DNA of 64,000 nt from UBA12191 sp009937185 (lineage in GTDB: Bacteria > Planctomycetota > UBA8108 > UBA1146): NCBI GenBank assembly GCA_938075155.1, contig CALJGL010000013.1, positions 1 to 64,000 on the forward strand, given 5' to 3'. This document shows, one piece after another, positions 51,972 through 61,443 of the stretch. The stretch's first letter is position 1, and every line of letters starts with the position of its first letter. The notes under the pieces were generated by a model. That model made no database searches and was not told where the DNA came from. It was given only the letters and a program-made list of their open reading frames with translations. A program made the translations under genes and the position numbers.

Positions 51972-51994
51972 GTTCTTCTTGCTAGGGATAAGTT
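51966..51994 (+). promoter_or_regulatory. Sigma-70 promoter of tRNA-Asn
   Basis: TTGACA (51966-51971) and TAAGTT (51989-51994) with a 17-base spacer place initiation about ten bases before the mature tRNA 5' end at 52012. Confidence 0.65.
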
Positions 51995-52011
51995 TCTTCA
52001 CACACAGTTCT

Positions 52012-52087
52012 TCCCCGGTAGCTCAATTGGCAGAGTAGGTGACTGTTAATCACTTGGTTGTTGGTTCAAGTCCAACCCGGGGAGCCA
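52012..52087 (+). tRNA. tRNA-Asn (anticodon GTT)
   Basis: A 76-nt cloverleaf: acceptor TCCCCGG/CCGGGGA, anticodon loop CTGTTAA (GTT), T arm GTTGG/CCAAC around TTCAAGT, discriminator G and encoded CCA at 52085-52087. It has its own promoter and a terminator one base after the CCA. Confidence 0.96.
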
Positions 52088-52088
52088 T

Positions 52089-52130
52089 GACCGCTCTTGT
52101 CCTTCCAGGACAGGGGCGGTCTCTTTTTTT
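52089..52130 (+). terminator. Intrinsic terminator of tRNA-Asn
   Basis: GACCGCTCTTGTCC (52089-52102) pairs with GGACAGGGGCGGTC (52108-52121) around a five-base loop, followed by TCTTTTTTT. Confidence 0.93.
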
Positions 52131-52341
52131 GCTATTTTGATCATTTCATAAGCCAGCCCTGAGATTCATATTGTAGAAGTGATCACCTCTTTCAAAAAAG
52201 ACTGTATTGCCATCGAGAAGCGACCTTTGGGCGGTATACAATACCCTCGAGCCGGGAATCAATTGTCTACGACAATTCTTTGCAGATGGTTCATTTGGCA
52301 ATCGACCCGACATTCCCGTTTACGGAATCGAGACAACTTCG

Positions 52342-53940
52342 ATGCTGTCCCTCAAAGCACACACCTCAGGCCTATTCCTGATGGGTCAAAAATTGGCATT
52401 AGCTTTTGCCATATGCTTTGCCGGCAGTGGTTGCTCCACTTCCGATCATGCAAAGGCTGATCGAGCTGGGGAAGAAATTGTCCAAGAGGTCTTGGCGCAA
52501 GTTCGACAAGGAATCCTCGTCAAGCAACAAGAGACGCTGCCACTAGAATCCGTATCAACAAATCGTGACGTACCAGTGTTGAATCAATCCTTGAATCTTG
52601 AAGACACATTGAGGTTGAGTACTCTCCACAATCGTAATTATATCAGCCAGCGAGAATCTTTGTTTCAGTCGGCATTGGCTTTGGGAGTTACTCGACGTGA
52701 TTTTCTTCGCCCCGTTTTTTCGGGATCGATTTCTTCCACTTTATCTGGAGGGAGTGGTCAAGAAGTGTCCTCTGTGTCGGGACTTTCTCTCAATGGCCAA
52801 CAATATCTCTTTACGGGTGGAAGACTGAGTGTGGGGGTCGGCAGTACCCTGAACGATGATGGTGAGAATCTGCCAGAGATCTATTCTGGAAACTTCAGCG
52901 CATCCATCTCTCAGCCACTGTTACGTGGAGCGGGGCCGGGATTACCCTATGAGGGTTTAACTCAGGCAGAGAGAAACCTTTTGTATACGACCCGAAGTTT
53001 TGAGCTGTTTCGTCAAGATTTTGCCATTCAGATCACAAAAAAGTTCTATGACTTGCTCAGTCAAAAAAAGAAATTGCAGAACGCGGAAGAAAATGTCCGT
53101 GGGCAACAGTTTGCTTATGATCAGGCCAAAGCGCTCTTTCGAATCGGAACAGGAAGTAGCCTCGATGTCTTTCGTGCTGAGCAGGCATTACTTCTCGCGA
53201 AAAATGACCAATCCAACACCGTTGAACAGTACAAGGTGGCTCTTGATAACTTCAAAATAGATCTAGGTATCCCGATCGAGAGTGAGATTGATCTGACGGG
53301 AGAGTTTCCTGCCATTTCTGAGGCTTCTGTTGTCTTAGAGGATGCATTGCTGTCCGCACGAGAGAATCGCCTTGACCTTCAAACCGCAAGGGATCAGTTG
53401 GAGGACGTAGAAAGACAGCTTGATATTAGTAGGAACGGCCTGCTTCCAGATTTGAACCTGAACATTAATTATGGGTCCGATTCTTCAGACCAGTTTGATT
53501 TTCTTGACCTGGAGCTTGGAGATTCCGAATCTTATTCCGTGGGCCTGAATCTTGAGATTCCCCTCGATAGACTCGCTCGCAGGAATTCGTTTAGAAATGC
53601 AGAGATCGCACTTGATCGTGAAGTTCGTCAATTCGATTTGAAGTCACAGCAAGTCACCTTGGAAGTTCAGGGAGCATTAAGACAATTGGCTCAGCTCAAG
53701 TTTCAAATCGAAATTGGTGAACGATCGATTCAGTCTTTTTCTTCGACGGTGGAGAAGGCTGAGATTGATCAGTTACGAGGCACTGTCACCAACAGAGATG
53801 TTGTCGAAGCGCAAAGTGCACTGACGGACGCAAAAAATGCTCAATTGGATCGGATCGTGGATCATGAGATTCAAGTTCTCGAACTCTACAAATTGATGGG
53901 GCTACTCCTTGTCTCTGAAGAAGGAATGATCGTTCAATGA
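52342..53940 (+). CDS. TolC-like outer-membrane efflux protein
   Basis: The outer-membrane channel partner of the exporter. It carries two repeated helical halves of the OEP fold: LRGAGPGLPYEGL, ITKKFYDLLSQKKKLQNAEENV and DQAKALFRIGTGSSLDVFRAE in the first, and a matching RLDLQTARDQLEDVERQLD in the second. The signal region (LALAFAICFAGSGCSTS) ends in a Cys like a lipoprotein, though the lipobox is not ideal. The start is ATG 52342 or ATG 52381; the frame is open to 52207, but no ribosome-binding site is strong. It overlaps the adaptor gene by ATGA. Confidence 0.88.
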   Translation: MLSLKAHTSGLFLMGQKLALAFAICFAGSGCSTSDHAKADRAGEEIVQEVLAQVRQGILVKQQETLPLESVSTNRDVPVLNQSLNLEDTLRLSTLHNRNYISQRESLFQSALALGVTRRDFLRPVFSGSISSTLSGGSGQEVSSVSGLSLNGQQYLFTGGRLSVGVGSTLNDDGENLPEIYSGNFSASISQPLLRGAGPGLPYEGLTQAERNLLYTTRSFELFRQDFAIQITKKFYDLLSQKKKLQNAEENVRGQQFAYDQAKALFRIGTGSSLDVFRAEQALLLAKNDQSNTVEQYKVALDNFKIDLGIPIESEIDLTGEFPAISEASVVLEDALLSARENRLDLQTARDQLEDVERQLDISRNGLLPDLNLNINYGSDSSDQFDFLDLELGDSESYSVGLNLEIPLDRLARRNSFRNAEIALDREVRQFDLKSQQVTLEVQGALRQLAQLKFQIEIGERSIQSFSSTVEKAEIDQLRGTVTNRDVVEAQSALTDAKNAQLDRIVDHEIQVLELYKLMGLLLVSEEGMIVQ

Positions 53941-55451
53941 AAATGAACCGAAATTTATCAGTGGCTTTGGCTTTCGTCCTCGTATTCCTGATTTACCAAG
54001 CCTTTTGGTCTGGAGGATCAGGGAACGATGTTGAGGGCGGATTTGTGAAGGTGAGTCGCGGAGACCTTTCTCTCACGCTTTCTGAGCGTGGAACTTTGAC
54101 CACCCGAAATGCCACCAATATTCGTTCGGTTGTTCGAGGACGTCGAAGAATCGAGTGGCTCGTGGACGAGGGCACCGTGGTCAAAGAAGGTGACATTCTC
54201 GTCGAGCTTGAGAAAACAGAGGTCCAGCGGCGGATTGATCAACTTGAGAACGAACTCATTTCAGTTGAAACATCGCTGAACTCTGCCATCAACGACCTCA
54301 AAATCCAGGAAGATAAAAATAAAACCACTCTTGAGAAAGCAAAGTTGAATCTCGAGGTCGCCGAGGTTGAGTTGGAGAAATTGACTTTAGGGGATATTCC
54401 CCGAAGAGAACGTGAGCTTAGCCTTGCGATTGAGAAAGCCACCTCTGAGTTAGAACGTTCTGAAGGCTTGTGGGAAGACATGCCCACGATGTTGGAGAAA
54501 GGGTTCGTGACTCAAGATCAGTTCGAGCAGGAAAGAATCAACCTGAAAGAAAGAAGGGACGCTCTCGTCACGGCCGAGCAAAATCAGTTGCTCTACGATA
54601 CGTACGAGAAACCGCTTACCAAAAAACAAAAAAATGCAGGCGTTCTAGAAGCACAGCGGAATGTCGAAATGGAAACCCGTGGTGCGGCGACCTTACTTGC
54701 AAATCTCAAGCTTCGTGTCAGTCAATACGAGAGAGGCTTGGCGGAAACACGCGAGGAATTCGATCGCGAAAAGGCCAACTTGGAATTGATGACGGTCTTT
54801 TCTCCTACCCAAGGGATCGTCTTTTATGGGAATCCTGACCGTCCATGGGACAGGGATGGAATCCGTGCGGGTGGAGATGCTCATTTTAATCAAACTTTGT
54901 TAACGATTCCTGACCCCAGTGAAATGGCGGTCTTGATCAAGATTCATGAATCAGATATCGACAAGATCAAAGAAGGTATGACTGCTGAGATTCAATCGGA
55001 TGTGAGCAAGGGGAAGATCTATCAGGGTGAGGTTGTGAAAATCGATTCTGTCGCAAACGCTGGGGATCGACGCTGGGGTGATCGTGTCCGGAGATTTAAT
55101 GTTGAAATCCAAATGCGGGGTGACGATCTGGATTTGAAGCCAGGTACCTCTGCCGAGGTGGTGATCAATACGGGAACTTTGGAGGACATTATTTATGTGC
55201 CTATCCAAGCGGTTCATGCCGAAGCCGGTGGTTTTCATTGTTTTGTTCGTTTGGGATCTTCCTACGAAAAAAGATCTGTTTCAGTGGGTAGTGCCAGCGA
55301 GAGTTTTCTAGAAATTACGGATGGTCTTATTGGCAGTGAAGACGTGCTTCTTTACAAACCCGAAGAAACGGGGGCGGAACCCGCTTCAAATCCTAATTCG
55401 GTCATGGAGACATCTTGGTTCCCCGTCACCCAAGGGATGAATGCGGTTTGA
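53937..55451 (+). CDS. HlyD/MacA-type membrane-fusion protein
   Basis: The periplasmic adaptor that links the ABC transporter to TolC. One N-terminal helix (about residues 7-22) is followed by a barrel-lipoyl half (RRIEWLVDEGTVVKEGDIL), a long coiled coil (about 90-280), the second lipoyl half with FSPTQGIVFYG, a beta barrel and a C-terminal region (AVHAEAGGFHCFVRLG). The coiled coil is long for this family and broken near the middle, where ERELSLAIEK and MLEKGFVTQDQF lie. Starts with ATGA overlap. Confidence 0.85.
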   Translation: MKMNRNLSVALAFVLVFLIYQAFWSGGSGNDVEGGFVKVSRGDLSLTLSERGTLTTRNATNIRSVVRGRRRIEWLVDEGTVVKEGDILVELEKTEVQRRIDQLENELISVETSLNSAINDLKIQEDKNKTTLEKAKLNLEVAEVELEKLTLGDIPRRERELSLAIEKATSELERSEGLWEDMPTMLEKGFVTQDQFEQERINLKERRDALVTAEQNQLLYDTYEKPLTKKQKNAGVLEAQRNVEMETRGAATLLANLKLRVSQYERGLAETREEFDREKANLELMTVFSPTQGIVFYGNPDRPWDRDGIRAGGDAHFNQTLLTIPDPSEMAVLIKIHESDIDKIKEGMTAEIQSDVSKGKIYQGEVVKIDSVANAGDRRWGDRVRRFNVEIQMRGDDLDLKPGTSAEVVINTGTLEDIIYVPIQAVHAEAGGFHCFVRLGSSYEKRSVSVGSASESFLEITDGLIGSEDVLLYKPEETGAEPASNPNSVMETSWFPVTQGMNAV

Positions 55452-55459
55452 GTGAATCG

Positions 55460-56131
55460 ATGGTTTCCCTACAGGGGATCCACAAATACTACGGAGATTT
55501 GGAACCACGACTTCATGTCCTTAAAGGGATCAATCTCGAAGTCGGTAAAGGCGAGTTTCTTTCCATCACTGGAACCTCCGGTTCTGGGAAATCTACTCTG
55601 TTGAACCTATTGGGCTGTCTGGATATTCCTACCGAAGGATCATATTTCTTAGGTGGACGTGATGTCTCAAAGCAAACCGATAACGAGCTCTCAAGAATCC
55701 GCAACGAAGACATTGGGTTTATTTTTCAAAGTTTTCAACTGATACCTCAATTGACGGTCCTTGAGAATGTTCAGGTTCCTTTGCTATATGGTGAGCATTC
55801 CATTTCTGAAAAAGAGGATTACTGCCGAGGAATACTCGATTCAGTGGGGTTGTCTCACAGGCTGACCCATCAACCCTCCCAGTTGTCAGGAGGAGAGTGT
55901 CAGCGGGTGGCCATCGCCCGTTCTCTTGTCAATGATCCTTTACTGCTACTCGCTGACGAACCTACTGGGAATCTCGATTCTAAAACAGGAGACGAGGTTC
56001 TTGAGTTGATGGACGAACTTCACGGACAGGGACGTGCGATAATAATGATTACGCATGACCTTGAAGTGGCTCGTCGATCGGAGAGACAGGTCAAAATCAA
56101 AGACGGACTCATCATGGAGGAGCGAAAATGA
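55460..56131 (+). CDS. MacB/LolD-type ABC transporter ATPase
   Basis: Walker A GTSGSGKSTLLN, Q-loop FIFQSFQLIPQ, signature LSGGECQRVAIARSL, and Walker B LLLLADEPTGNLD show an ATPase of the LolD/MacB/FtsE group. The 223-residue start at ATG 55460 matches family starts; TTG 55448 would overlap the adaptor stop (TTGA). It pairs with the separate permease that follows (ATGA overlap), unlike MacB where both are fused. Confidence 0.93.
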   Translation: MVSLQGIHKYYGDLEPRLHVLKGINLEVGKGEFLSITGTSGSGKSTLLNLLGCLDIPTEGSYFLGGRDVSKQTDNELSRIRNEDIGFIFQSFQLIPQLTVLENVQVPLLYGEHSISEKEDYCRGILDSVGLSHRLTHQPSQLSGGECQRVAIARSLVNDPLLLLADEPTGNLDSKTGDEVLELMDELHGQGRAIIMITHDLEVARRSERQVKIKDGLIMEERK

Positions 56132-57417
56132 TATCCAGGAAGAAAAAGGAGATGCTACGCATGGGTCTCCAGAGTCTTTTGGGATATCCGATGCGGACTA
56201 TCCTTACGATGTTGGGTGTCGTTTTTGGAGTCGGATCAGTGATCGCCATGCTCGCATTAGGTGCTGGCGCAGAGAGAGAGTTGCTTCAGGAAATAGGGCG
56301 ACTAGGGATCCAAAACATCATTATTAATTCTGTTGAATCAGAAGAACCGGAAGAGACGAATTCCAGCGGCGGACGCCGCGGAGGCATGATAAATTTCTAT
56401 GGTTTGAAATTTAAAGATCACCGGCAGATCCTTGAGACGATTCCTGGTATTGAAAAAGTTCTTCCTGTCCACTTGAACAAGAAGAAGGTTTGGAATGGAA
56501 GCCGCTATCTTGAAAGTACGCTTTTTGCTGTAGAGCCCGAGTATTTAGATACCTTTGGCCTCAAGATCGAACTAGGGAGAGGCTTGAGTTCTCAAGATGA
56601 GGATCAACTTGCGAGAGTCTGTATCGTTAGGCCTGGCCTGTTAGAAGAACTGGGAATCTACGAAAATCCATTGGGATTCAATCTCGCCATCGACGACCAG
56701 CAGTTTCAGATTGTAGGTGTTCTTGGTGAGGAGCGATTCCAAGGTTATGCCCAGAAGGCTCTTGTCTCAGATGCTCGCAGTTCTGAGATTTATGTGCCCT
56801 ACAACACCGTATTGAAGCGGCAAGGCACTCGGTCATTCTCAGGCGGTGCTGGTAGTTGGGAAGCGACCGATGTTGAGTTGAATCAGATTGTGATTGAAGT
56901 CACAGATTTGGATCGCGTCCTTATCGTCTCAAAGATGGTCGAGGCTCTATTATCCCGGAATCATCCAGAAAAAGATTACGAACTCATCGTGCCTCTAGAA
57001 GTGCTGGCCCAACGTAGAAAAACACAACAAGTGTTCAACATCGCTCTGGTGGCGATTGCTTCGATTTCGCTCTTGGTGGGTGGGATCGGGATTGCCAATA
57101 TTATGTTAGCGACAGTCACCGAGAGAACTCGGGAAATTGGCGTAAGAAGAGCTCTTGGAGCACAACGAAAACACATCATCGCCCAGTTCCTTACGGAGAC
57201 GACGACCATCTCAATCCTAGGAGGAGTGCTGGGGATCTTGCTGGGCTTTGGCCTTGTCCAAATCCTCGTGCTATTCACGGGATGGACGGCGGTTATTACT
57301 CCCTCAAGCATAGTAATAGCTCTGACGATTTCCGTAGCAGTAGGAATATCATCAGGTATTTACCCTGCAAAGAGAGCTGCAGCTCTAGATCCCATCACAG
57401 CACTTCGTCACCAGTGA
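56128..57417 (+). CDS. FtsX-type permease (MacB-like)
   Basis: The 429-residue membrane protein has one N-terminal helix (about residues 20-42), a large MacB_PCD periplasmic domain (about 45-280) and three helices from about 300 (VAIASISLLVGGIGIANIML is typical). ATG overlaps the ATPase stop. The group TolC, adaptor, ATPase, permease resembles MacAB-TolC exporters of macrolides, peptides or lipids, but the substrate is not known. Confidence 0.9.
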   Translation: MISRKKKEMLRMGLQSLLGYPMRTILTMLGVVFGVGSVIAMLALGAGAERELLQEIGRLGIQNIIINSVESEEPEETNSSGGRRGGMINFYGLKFKDHRQILETIPGIEKVLPVHLNKKKVWNGSRYLESTLFAVEPEYLDTFGLKIELGRGLSSQDEDQLARVCIVRPGLLEELGIYENPLGFNLAIDDQQFQIVGVLGEERFQGYAQKALVSDARSSEIYVPYNTVLKRQGTRSFSGGAGSWEATDVELNQIVIEVTDLDRVLIVSKMVEALLSRNHPEKDYELIVPLEVLAQRRKTQQVFNIALVAIASISLLVGGIGIANIMLATVTERTREIGVRRALGAQRKHIIAQFLTETTTISILGGVLGILLGFGLVQILVLFTGWTAVITPSSIVIALTISVAVGISSGIYPAKRAAALDPITALRHQ

Positions 57418-57464
57418 CGAAACAATGATGGTTTCATATCGGTATCGTTCTTGATTCAGTCAGA

Positions 57465-57782
57465 TCAGATGATGGTACTGGTCTGAGTTCCGTAGCCCGA
57501 AACACAGTTCATGAGATTGATCACGCCTGTATTTGTCACCGTGTAATAGATCTTGCGACCTTCACGCTGACTGGACAGGAGGCCTGACCTCTGCATGAGT
57601 CTGAGGTGTTCCGATGCCATATGGTTTTGAATCTTGCACGCACTCGCTAATTCCCCAACATTGAACCTGTTCACTAATAATAGTTGCAACATTCTCAGTC
57701 TCATGGGATGGGCCATTGTGCGCAAAAGATCACTTACCGAATCTGGATCGAAGGGTAGTGGATCGTTTCTGTACTCTTCCAT
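57465..57782 (-). CDS. ArsR-family transcriptional regulator
   Basis: A 105-residue winged helix-turn-helix: LRTMAHPMRLRMLQLLL, VGELASACKIQNHMASEHL (HTH) and GLLSSQREGRKIYYTVTN (wing). Cys residues occur in SACKI and near the C-terminus (LMNCV); the typical CVC arsenic motif is absent, so a metal or redox signal is only possible. It is convergent to the exporter operon and might regulate it, though it could equally act on the PAP2 group that lies upstream in the same direction. Confidence 0.88.
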   Translation of the reverse strand: MEEYRNDPLPFDPDSVSDLLRTMAHPMRLRMLQLLLVNRFNVGELASACKIQNHMASEHLRLMQRSGLLSSQREGRKIYYTVTNTGVINLMNCVSGYGTQTSTII

Positions 57783-57895
57783 ACGTCAAAAGATACCTAC
57801 GATAGGTGGAGGTTTCTCTCTACAACTCTGTTCAGAATACACTTGTCATGAATTTTACTTCTGTTGCCAAAATTGAGGGATTTTAGGCCTTATAG

Positions 57896-58513
57896 TCACT
57901 TATCGAGATATTTCTCTGTGGCATAACTCACAGCGAGGGACAGTAGCAAACTGGCCGCCACGTCTGATGGATTGTGTCCCCGTTCGTAGACTCTCGTAGC
58001 GGCGCAGCCAAAGGCTCCTAGGAGTACGAGCGGCATGATGCGGGGAAATCGTCGCCCTATTGCCAGAGCGGCTCCAAAGGCCACTGCGGCATGTTCACTG
58101 GGAAAGCAGAGATCCGTGCCATCCCACCATTCGGAGCCCCAGGGAGCGGGTCCCCAATCTCCCTCTGCGCCTAAAACAGGATCAGGCCGCCTGATCAATG
58201 GTTTGAGGCAGGCGGCGGCGACCCCGCTCAGAAGTGGGGTCAGAAAGATCGCAAGTGCGGTTCTTTTTAATCTCAAGGCTACTGAGCCCTGAGAAATCAG
58301 GGCGACCATTGCTGACAGGAACATCCAATTTGGCAGATAGCCCAGAACTCGAAGTGAGGATTGGAAATCTCCCCGTTGGCCAAAATCAGCAGGCATCTTC
58401 TTCAGAATCCATGGGTCCAGAACTGCGGCTCCTATGATCAAAAGGAAGCTGCTGAAAAATGCCCAGTTTGGAATGGGTTGAACGGTCAGCGAATCTTTCA
58501 ATTCGTTTTTCAC
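57896..58513 (-). CDS. PAP2-family phosphatase (membrane)
   Basis: The 205-residue protein has the three PAP2 active-site motifs: KPLIRRPDP (K-x-x-x-R-P type), CFPSEHAAV (PSxH) and TRVYERGHNPSDV (R-x5-H-x3-D). About five helices are predicted. Such enzymes dephosphorylate lipid phosphates such as undecaprenyl or phosphatidic acid. It overlaps the preceding glycosyltransferase gene by ATGA, so it may recycle the lipid carrier that transferase uses. Confidence 0.88.
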   Translation of the reverse strand: MKNELKDSLTVQPIPNWAFFSSFLLIIGAAVLDPWILKKMPADFGQRGDFQSSLRVLGYLPNWMFLSAMVALISQGSVALRLKRTALAIFLTPLLSGVAAACLKPLIRRPDPVLGAEGDWGPAPWGSEWWDGTDLCFPSEHAAVAFGAALAIGRRFPRIMPLVLLGAFGCAATRVYERGHNPSDVAASLLLSLAVSYATEKYLDK

Positions 58514-60063
58514 GGTGACCCTCCCTTTAGAGAATTCAGGGTTCCGACAAAGATTTTTCGGGGGCGATTTCTTTGTTTAATAACTCCTAGAGGTTCCAGT
58601 GACGAGAGATCCAGATGTTGTTTCCAACGAGATTCGTCGGCACCCACGAACACCAATTTGTTGTTCAGATGTCTTTCTTGTGGAAAGCGTGTGGATTCGA
58701 AATCGTCGTAGGCTGATGGGCGAGAGCCTAAGATCACGGATGCACAATGAATCGCAGGCTTGTTCGGCAGGTAAAATGCAAGGAGTGCGGTTTTGTCGTA
58801 GTAATCACAGACGATGGGTTGCTCGAGGAGGTCATTGTCAGTCAGTAATCGGTGGAGATCTGTAGCAAAAGTTGAATGGCCAGAAATTCGGTGAAGTGAT
58901 AAAGGCGTGGCATCCCACTTTTTCAATCCTTCATTCAGAAGGGGTCCGAGAAAGGGGAGCGAGAGCAGGATGAATCCTGTGAAGAGAGAGCGTGCTGCAA
59001 TGATTTTCGTAAGACCGGATTGTAATCCAGGTTTGGTTTCACGAAGAAGCCAGCAAGCTCCCAACGGAATCAGAGGACCGTATGCGCCCGCCATCCAATT
59101 GCCTTCTGTGGAGCCTTTTATGGAAACCAACAGATAAAAGATCAATACAGGAAGTGCGCTCCATAGAGCAACATGTTCACTTCCGTGTGCGGAATTACGA
59201 CGTTTCCATGTGGACCAACTCCCTCGAAACAGGATGTAGCCTAGGAAGGGCCCTGCTAGGCCGAGAACTTGCAAAAAGTAGGTCACTGTCCACATGGGGT
59301 TGAAGTCGAGCCAGGAGGTGGTGCCACTGTCGCCACCTTCCACATGGAGATGACCGAGTAAGTGACTCACAGTGGGCCAACCTCGGGTGGCGTTCCAGAT
59401 GACGACTGGGGCGACTCCTAGTAGGAAAAAGACCGCACACATCGTGATCCCTGAAGAGAAACCTTTGGCTGAGATCAACTTTTTACGCACGGGCCATAAG
59501 CCGAGAACAATCCCCAGTAATCCGAGCAGGGCGGTGTATTTCGCCAGAAAGGCGAAGCCCAGTCCAATCCCCGTCCATGCGAGAGGACCTTTGACTGATT
59601 CATGACAGTGAATTCTTTCGTAGGTTTCAACAGCGGCGACCGTCGCAACAAGCCAGCCTGCAACCATCATCATATCGACTGTCATCAGTGATCCTGATAC
59701 CTGATAGGCGAGGACGCATTGAAAACCGAGAGAAGAGTATAGGACTACTTTTCTCTGTCCCTTACTGATGGTTCTCGCAAGGAGACCCACAGCGACGCCT
59801 GCGATGGCATGGCATAGGAAGGTACCACTTCTAATCCCCAGGATCGTATCCCCAAAAAATGAAGTCATTGCCGTGATCAGCCAAGGCACGCCTGGACCTT
59901 TCGTATAATACGAAAGTGAAGGATTTCTAGTCCAATCCCAGTATTGCGCTTCATCACCGCTCAACTCCCAAGGAAAAAGAATCCCCTGCATGACAATACG
60001 TAGGATCAGGAATGAGAGTGGAATTCCCCATATGATGCGATTTAGAGACTCGCCTTGTTTCAT
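58510..60063 (-). CDS. GT39-type (ArnT-like) integral membrane glycosyltransferase
   Basis: The 517-residue protein has about 12 helices and the GT-C catalytic Asp-Glu in SGDEAQYWDWTR, followed by LSYYTKGPGVPWL, as in dolichol-phosphate-mannose mannosyltransferase/ArnT relatives. It would transfer sugar from a polyprenyl phosphate to lipid or protein in the outer leaflet. Its acceptor is unknown. The C-terminus (about 420-517) is a soluble domain. It overlaps both neighbours by ATGA. Confidence 0.85.
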   Translation of the reverse strand: MKQGESLNRIIWGIPLSFLILRIVMQGILFPWELSGDEAQYWDWTRNPSLSYYTKGPGVPWLITAMTSFFGDTILGIRSGTFLCHAIAGVAVGLLARTISKGQRKVVLYSSLGFQCVLAYQVSGSLMTVDMMMVAGWLVATVAAVETYERIHCHESVKGPLAWTGIGLGFAFLAKYTALLGLLGIVLGLWPVRKKLISAKGFSSGITMCAVFFLLGVAPVVIWNATRGWPTVSHLLGHLHVEGGDSGTTSWLDFNPMWTVTYFLQVLGLAGPFLGYILFRGSWSTWKRRNSAHGSEHVALWSALPVLIFYLLVSIKGSTEGNWMAGAYGPLIPLGACWLLRETKPGLQSGLTKIIAARSLFTGFILLSLPFLGPLLNEGLKKWDATPLSLHRISGHSTFATDLHRLLTDNDLLEQPIVCDYYDKTALLAFYLPNKPAIHCASVILGSRPSAYDDFESTRFPQERHLNNKLVFVGADESRWKQHLDLSSLEPLGVIKQRNRPRKIFVGTLNSLKGGSP

Positions 60064-60761
60064 TTGGTTCCTTCAGTGTCGGGGATCCAGCCATTGGGCC
60101 AGAGGTCCGGGTTTCCCGTAAACAGACGTAAAAAAACGAGCAAGTCAGAGGGAAGAGGATCGATCAAACTCTGACCATGCAGCGTCTTTATTTTTGGGTG
60201 GTGGAGATGATATGCATGGAGGAAAAGTCTGGGAAGTCCAAAGTCATTTCTGAGCCATTCATTTATCTTGCCTTTGCCATAAGTGCTATCTCCAGCCACT
60301 TGATGACCCAATCGGGCCAGATGACGTCGAATCTGATGTCTTCTTCCTGTTTCGATGGTGGCTTCTAGCAGTGAGAAACCTGAGTGACTCAGGAGTTTCC
60401 GGAAATGAGTGCAAGCGGGAACGGGGTCTTCTTTCTTTTTTCGAGTCAATGCGATGTCGCATGTGAATGCGTCAGCAGTCTCTCCCCGTGCCAAGACGAT
60501 GTATTGCTTTTTCGCCTGTTGGCTTCCAATGGCTTCCTGAAGAAGTGCTGCGGATTGAGAACTGTTACCCATGCATACGATCCCAGAGGATGCCCGGTCA
60601 ATTCTGTGAACCGGGTATACATAATGTCCAACGCGATCACGGAGCCATGTCAGTAAAGTTTCTCCTGATCGTCGTTGTTCATTCGAGGGATGAACAAACA
60701 TACCAGAAGGTTTGGATGCGTAGATGGCCTCTTCGTTAGATTCGATTATTCTTGGAAGCAT
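60060..60761 (-). CDS. truC: RluA-family pseudouridine synthase, TruC-like
   Basis: The catalytic Asp is in PVHRIDRASSGIV; TGRRHQIRRHLARLGHQ and the GKGKINEWLRNDFGL segment match TruC (tRNA U65) more than RluC/D. There is no N-terminal S4 domain, consistent with TruC. The length is 233 aa. It overlaps the glycosyltransferase by ATGA and shares one base with the DUF309 gene. The specificity for tRNA rather than rRNA is a family-based inference. Confidence 0.8.
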   Translation of the reverse strand: MLPRIIESNEEAIYASKPSGMFVHPSNEQRRSGETLLTWLRDRVGHYVYPVHRIDRASSGIVCMGNSSQSAALLQEAIGSQQAKKQYIVLARGETADAFTCDIALTRKKKEDPVPACTHFRKLLSHSGFSLLEATIETGRRHQIRRHLARLGHQVAGDSTYGKGKINEWLRNDFGLPRLFLHAYHLHHPKIKTLHGQSLIDPLPSDLLVFLRLFTGNPDLWPNGWIPDTEGTK

Positions 60762-61246
60762 CAGATCTCCGAACTCAGCCTAATTTGTGGTTGAGTGAAA
60801 TCTGAATCTTCTTGCTCGATGATACGATCAATATTTTTACAGAATTCAACGAGCTCAATCCCTCGGAAAATCTCATTCGGAAATCGAAGTTGTATTTCTT
60901 CTAGACGAGCTTTTCCTCGATACCAGATAGTGGAAGCGGGTTGAGGTTGCTGAAGCCTGATCTTCAATAGTGCAGCACTGGCCTGAATCAACCCTTGGGT
61001 ATGAATGCGAACTGGATCTTCTTTGTCCAATGGCAACCAGAGATCTTCCCAAGCCTCGTGAGCTTCCCAATAACAACCATGATTAAAAAGATCGATGCCG
61101 TGAAGGTATCCTGGATGCTCTCGCCATGGTGTGTTCTCGCTTCGCGGAAGAATATGGAAACTGGGGTCCCGCTGATTCACACCTGGCCAATAGGGAGTCT
61201 CTGGAAGGGGAGCGGTCGGGAGATATCGCATTCCGTCTAGACCCAT
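60761..61246 (-). CDS. DUF309-family protein
   Basis: A 161-residue helical protein with the family core GIDLFNHGCYWEAHEAWEDL (H-E-A-W-E). Family function is unknown; it has been noted near tRNA and RNA modification genes, as here. AAGGGGA precedes the ATG at 61246, which supports the start. It heads a minus-strand operon: DUF309, truC, glycosyltransferase, PAP2. Confidence 0.85.
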   Translation of the reverse strand: MGLDGMRYLPTAPLPETPYWPGVNQRDPSFHILPRSENTPWREHPGYLHGIDLFNHGCYWEAHEAWEDLWLPLDKEDPVRIHTQGLIQASAALLKIRLQQPQPASTIWYRGKARLEEIQLRFPNEIFRGIELVEFCKNIDRIIEQEDSDFTQPQIRLSSEI

Positions 61247-61443
61247 AGTATTCCCCTTTATTGACCATGCTGACAGTTGGCAAATTCGCCAACGTCAGAA
61301 TACCCGGGGATGAAGCAGAAATTTATGGTTTTCGAGAAGTGGTCACGAGAAGTCGAAGACACATTTCCCCATAGGGGTATGTGTGAAGGCGAAAGAATAA
61401 TATCAGGCGAAAAGAATGAGCCCGGAGTCCCTTATTGAGGAAG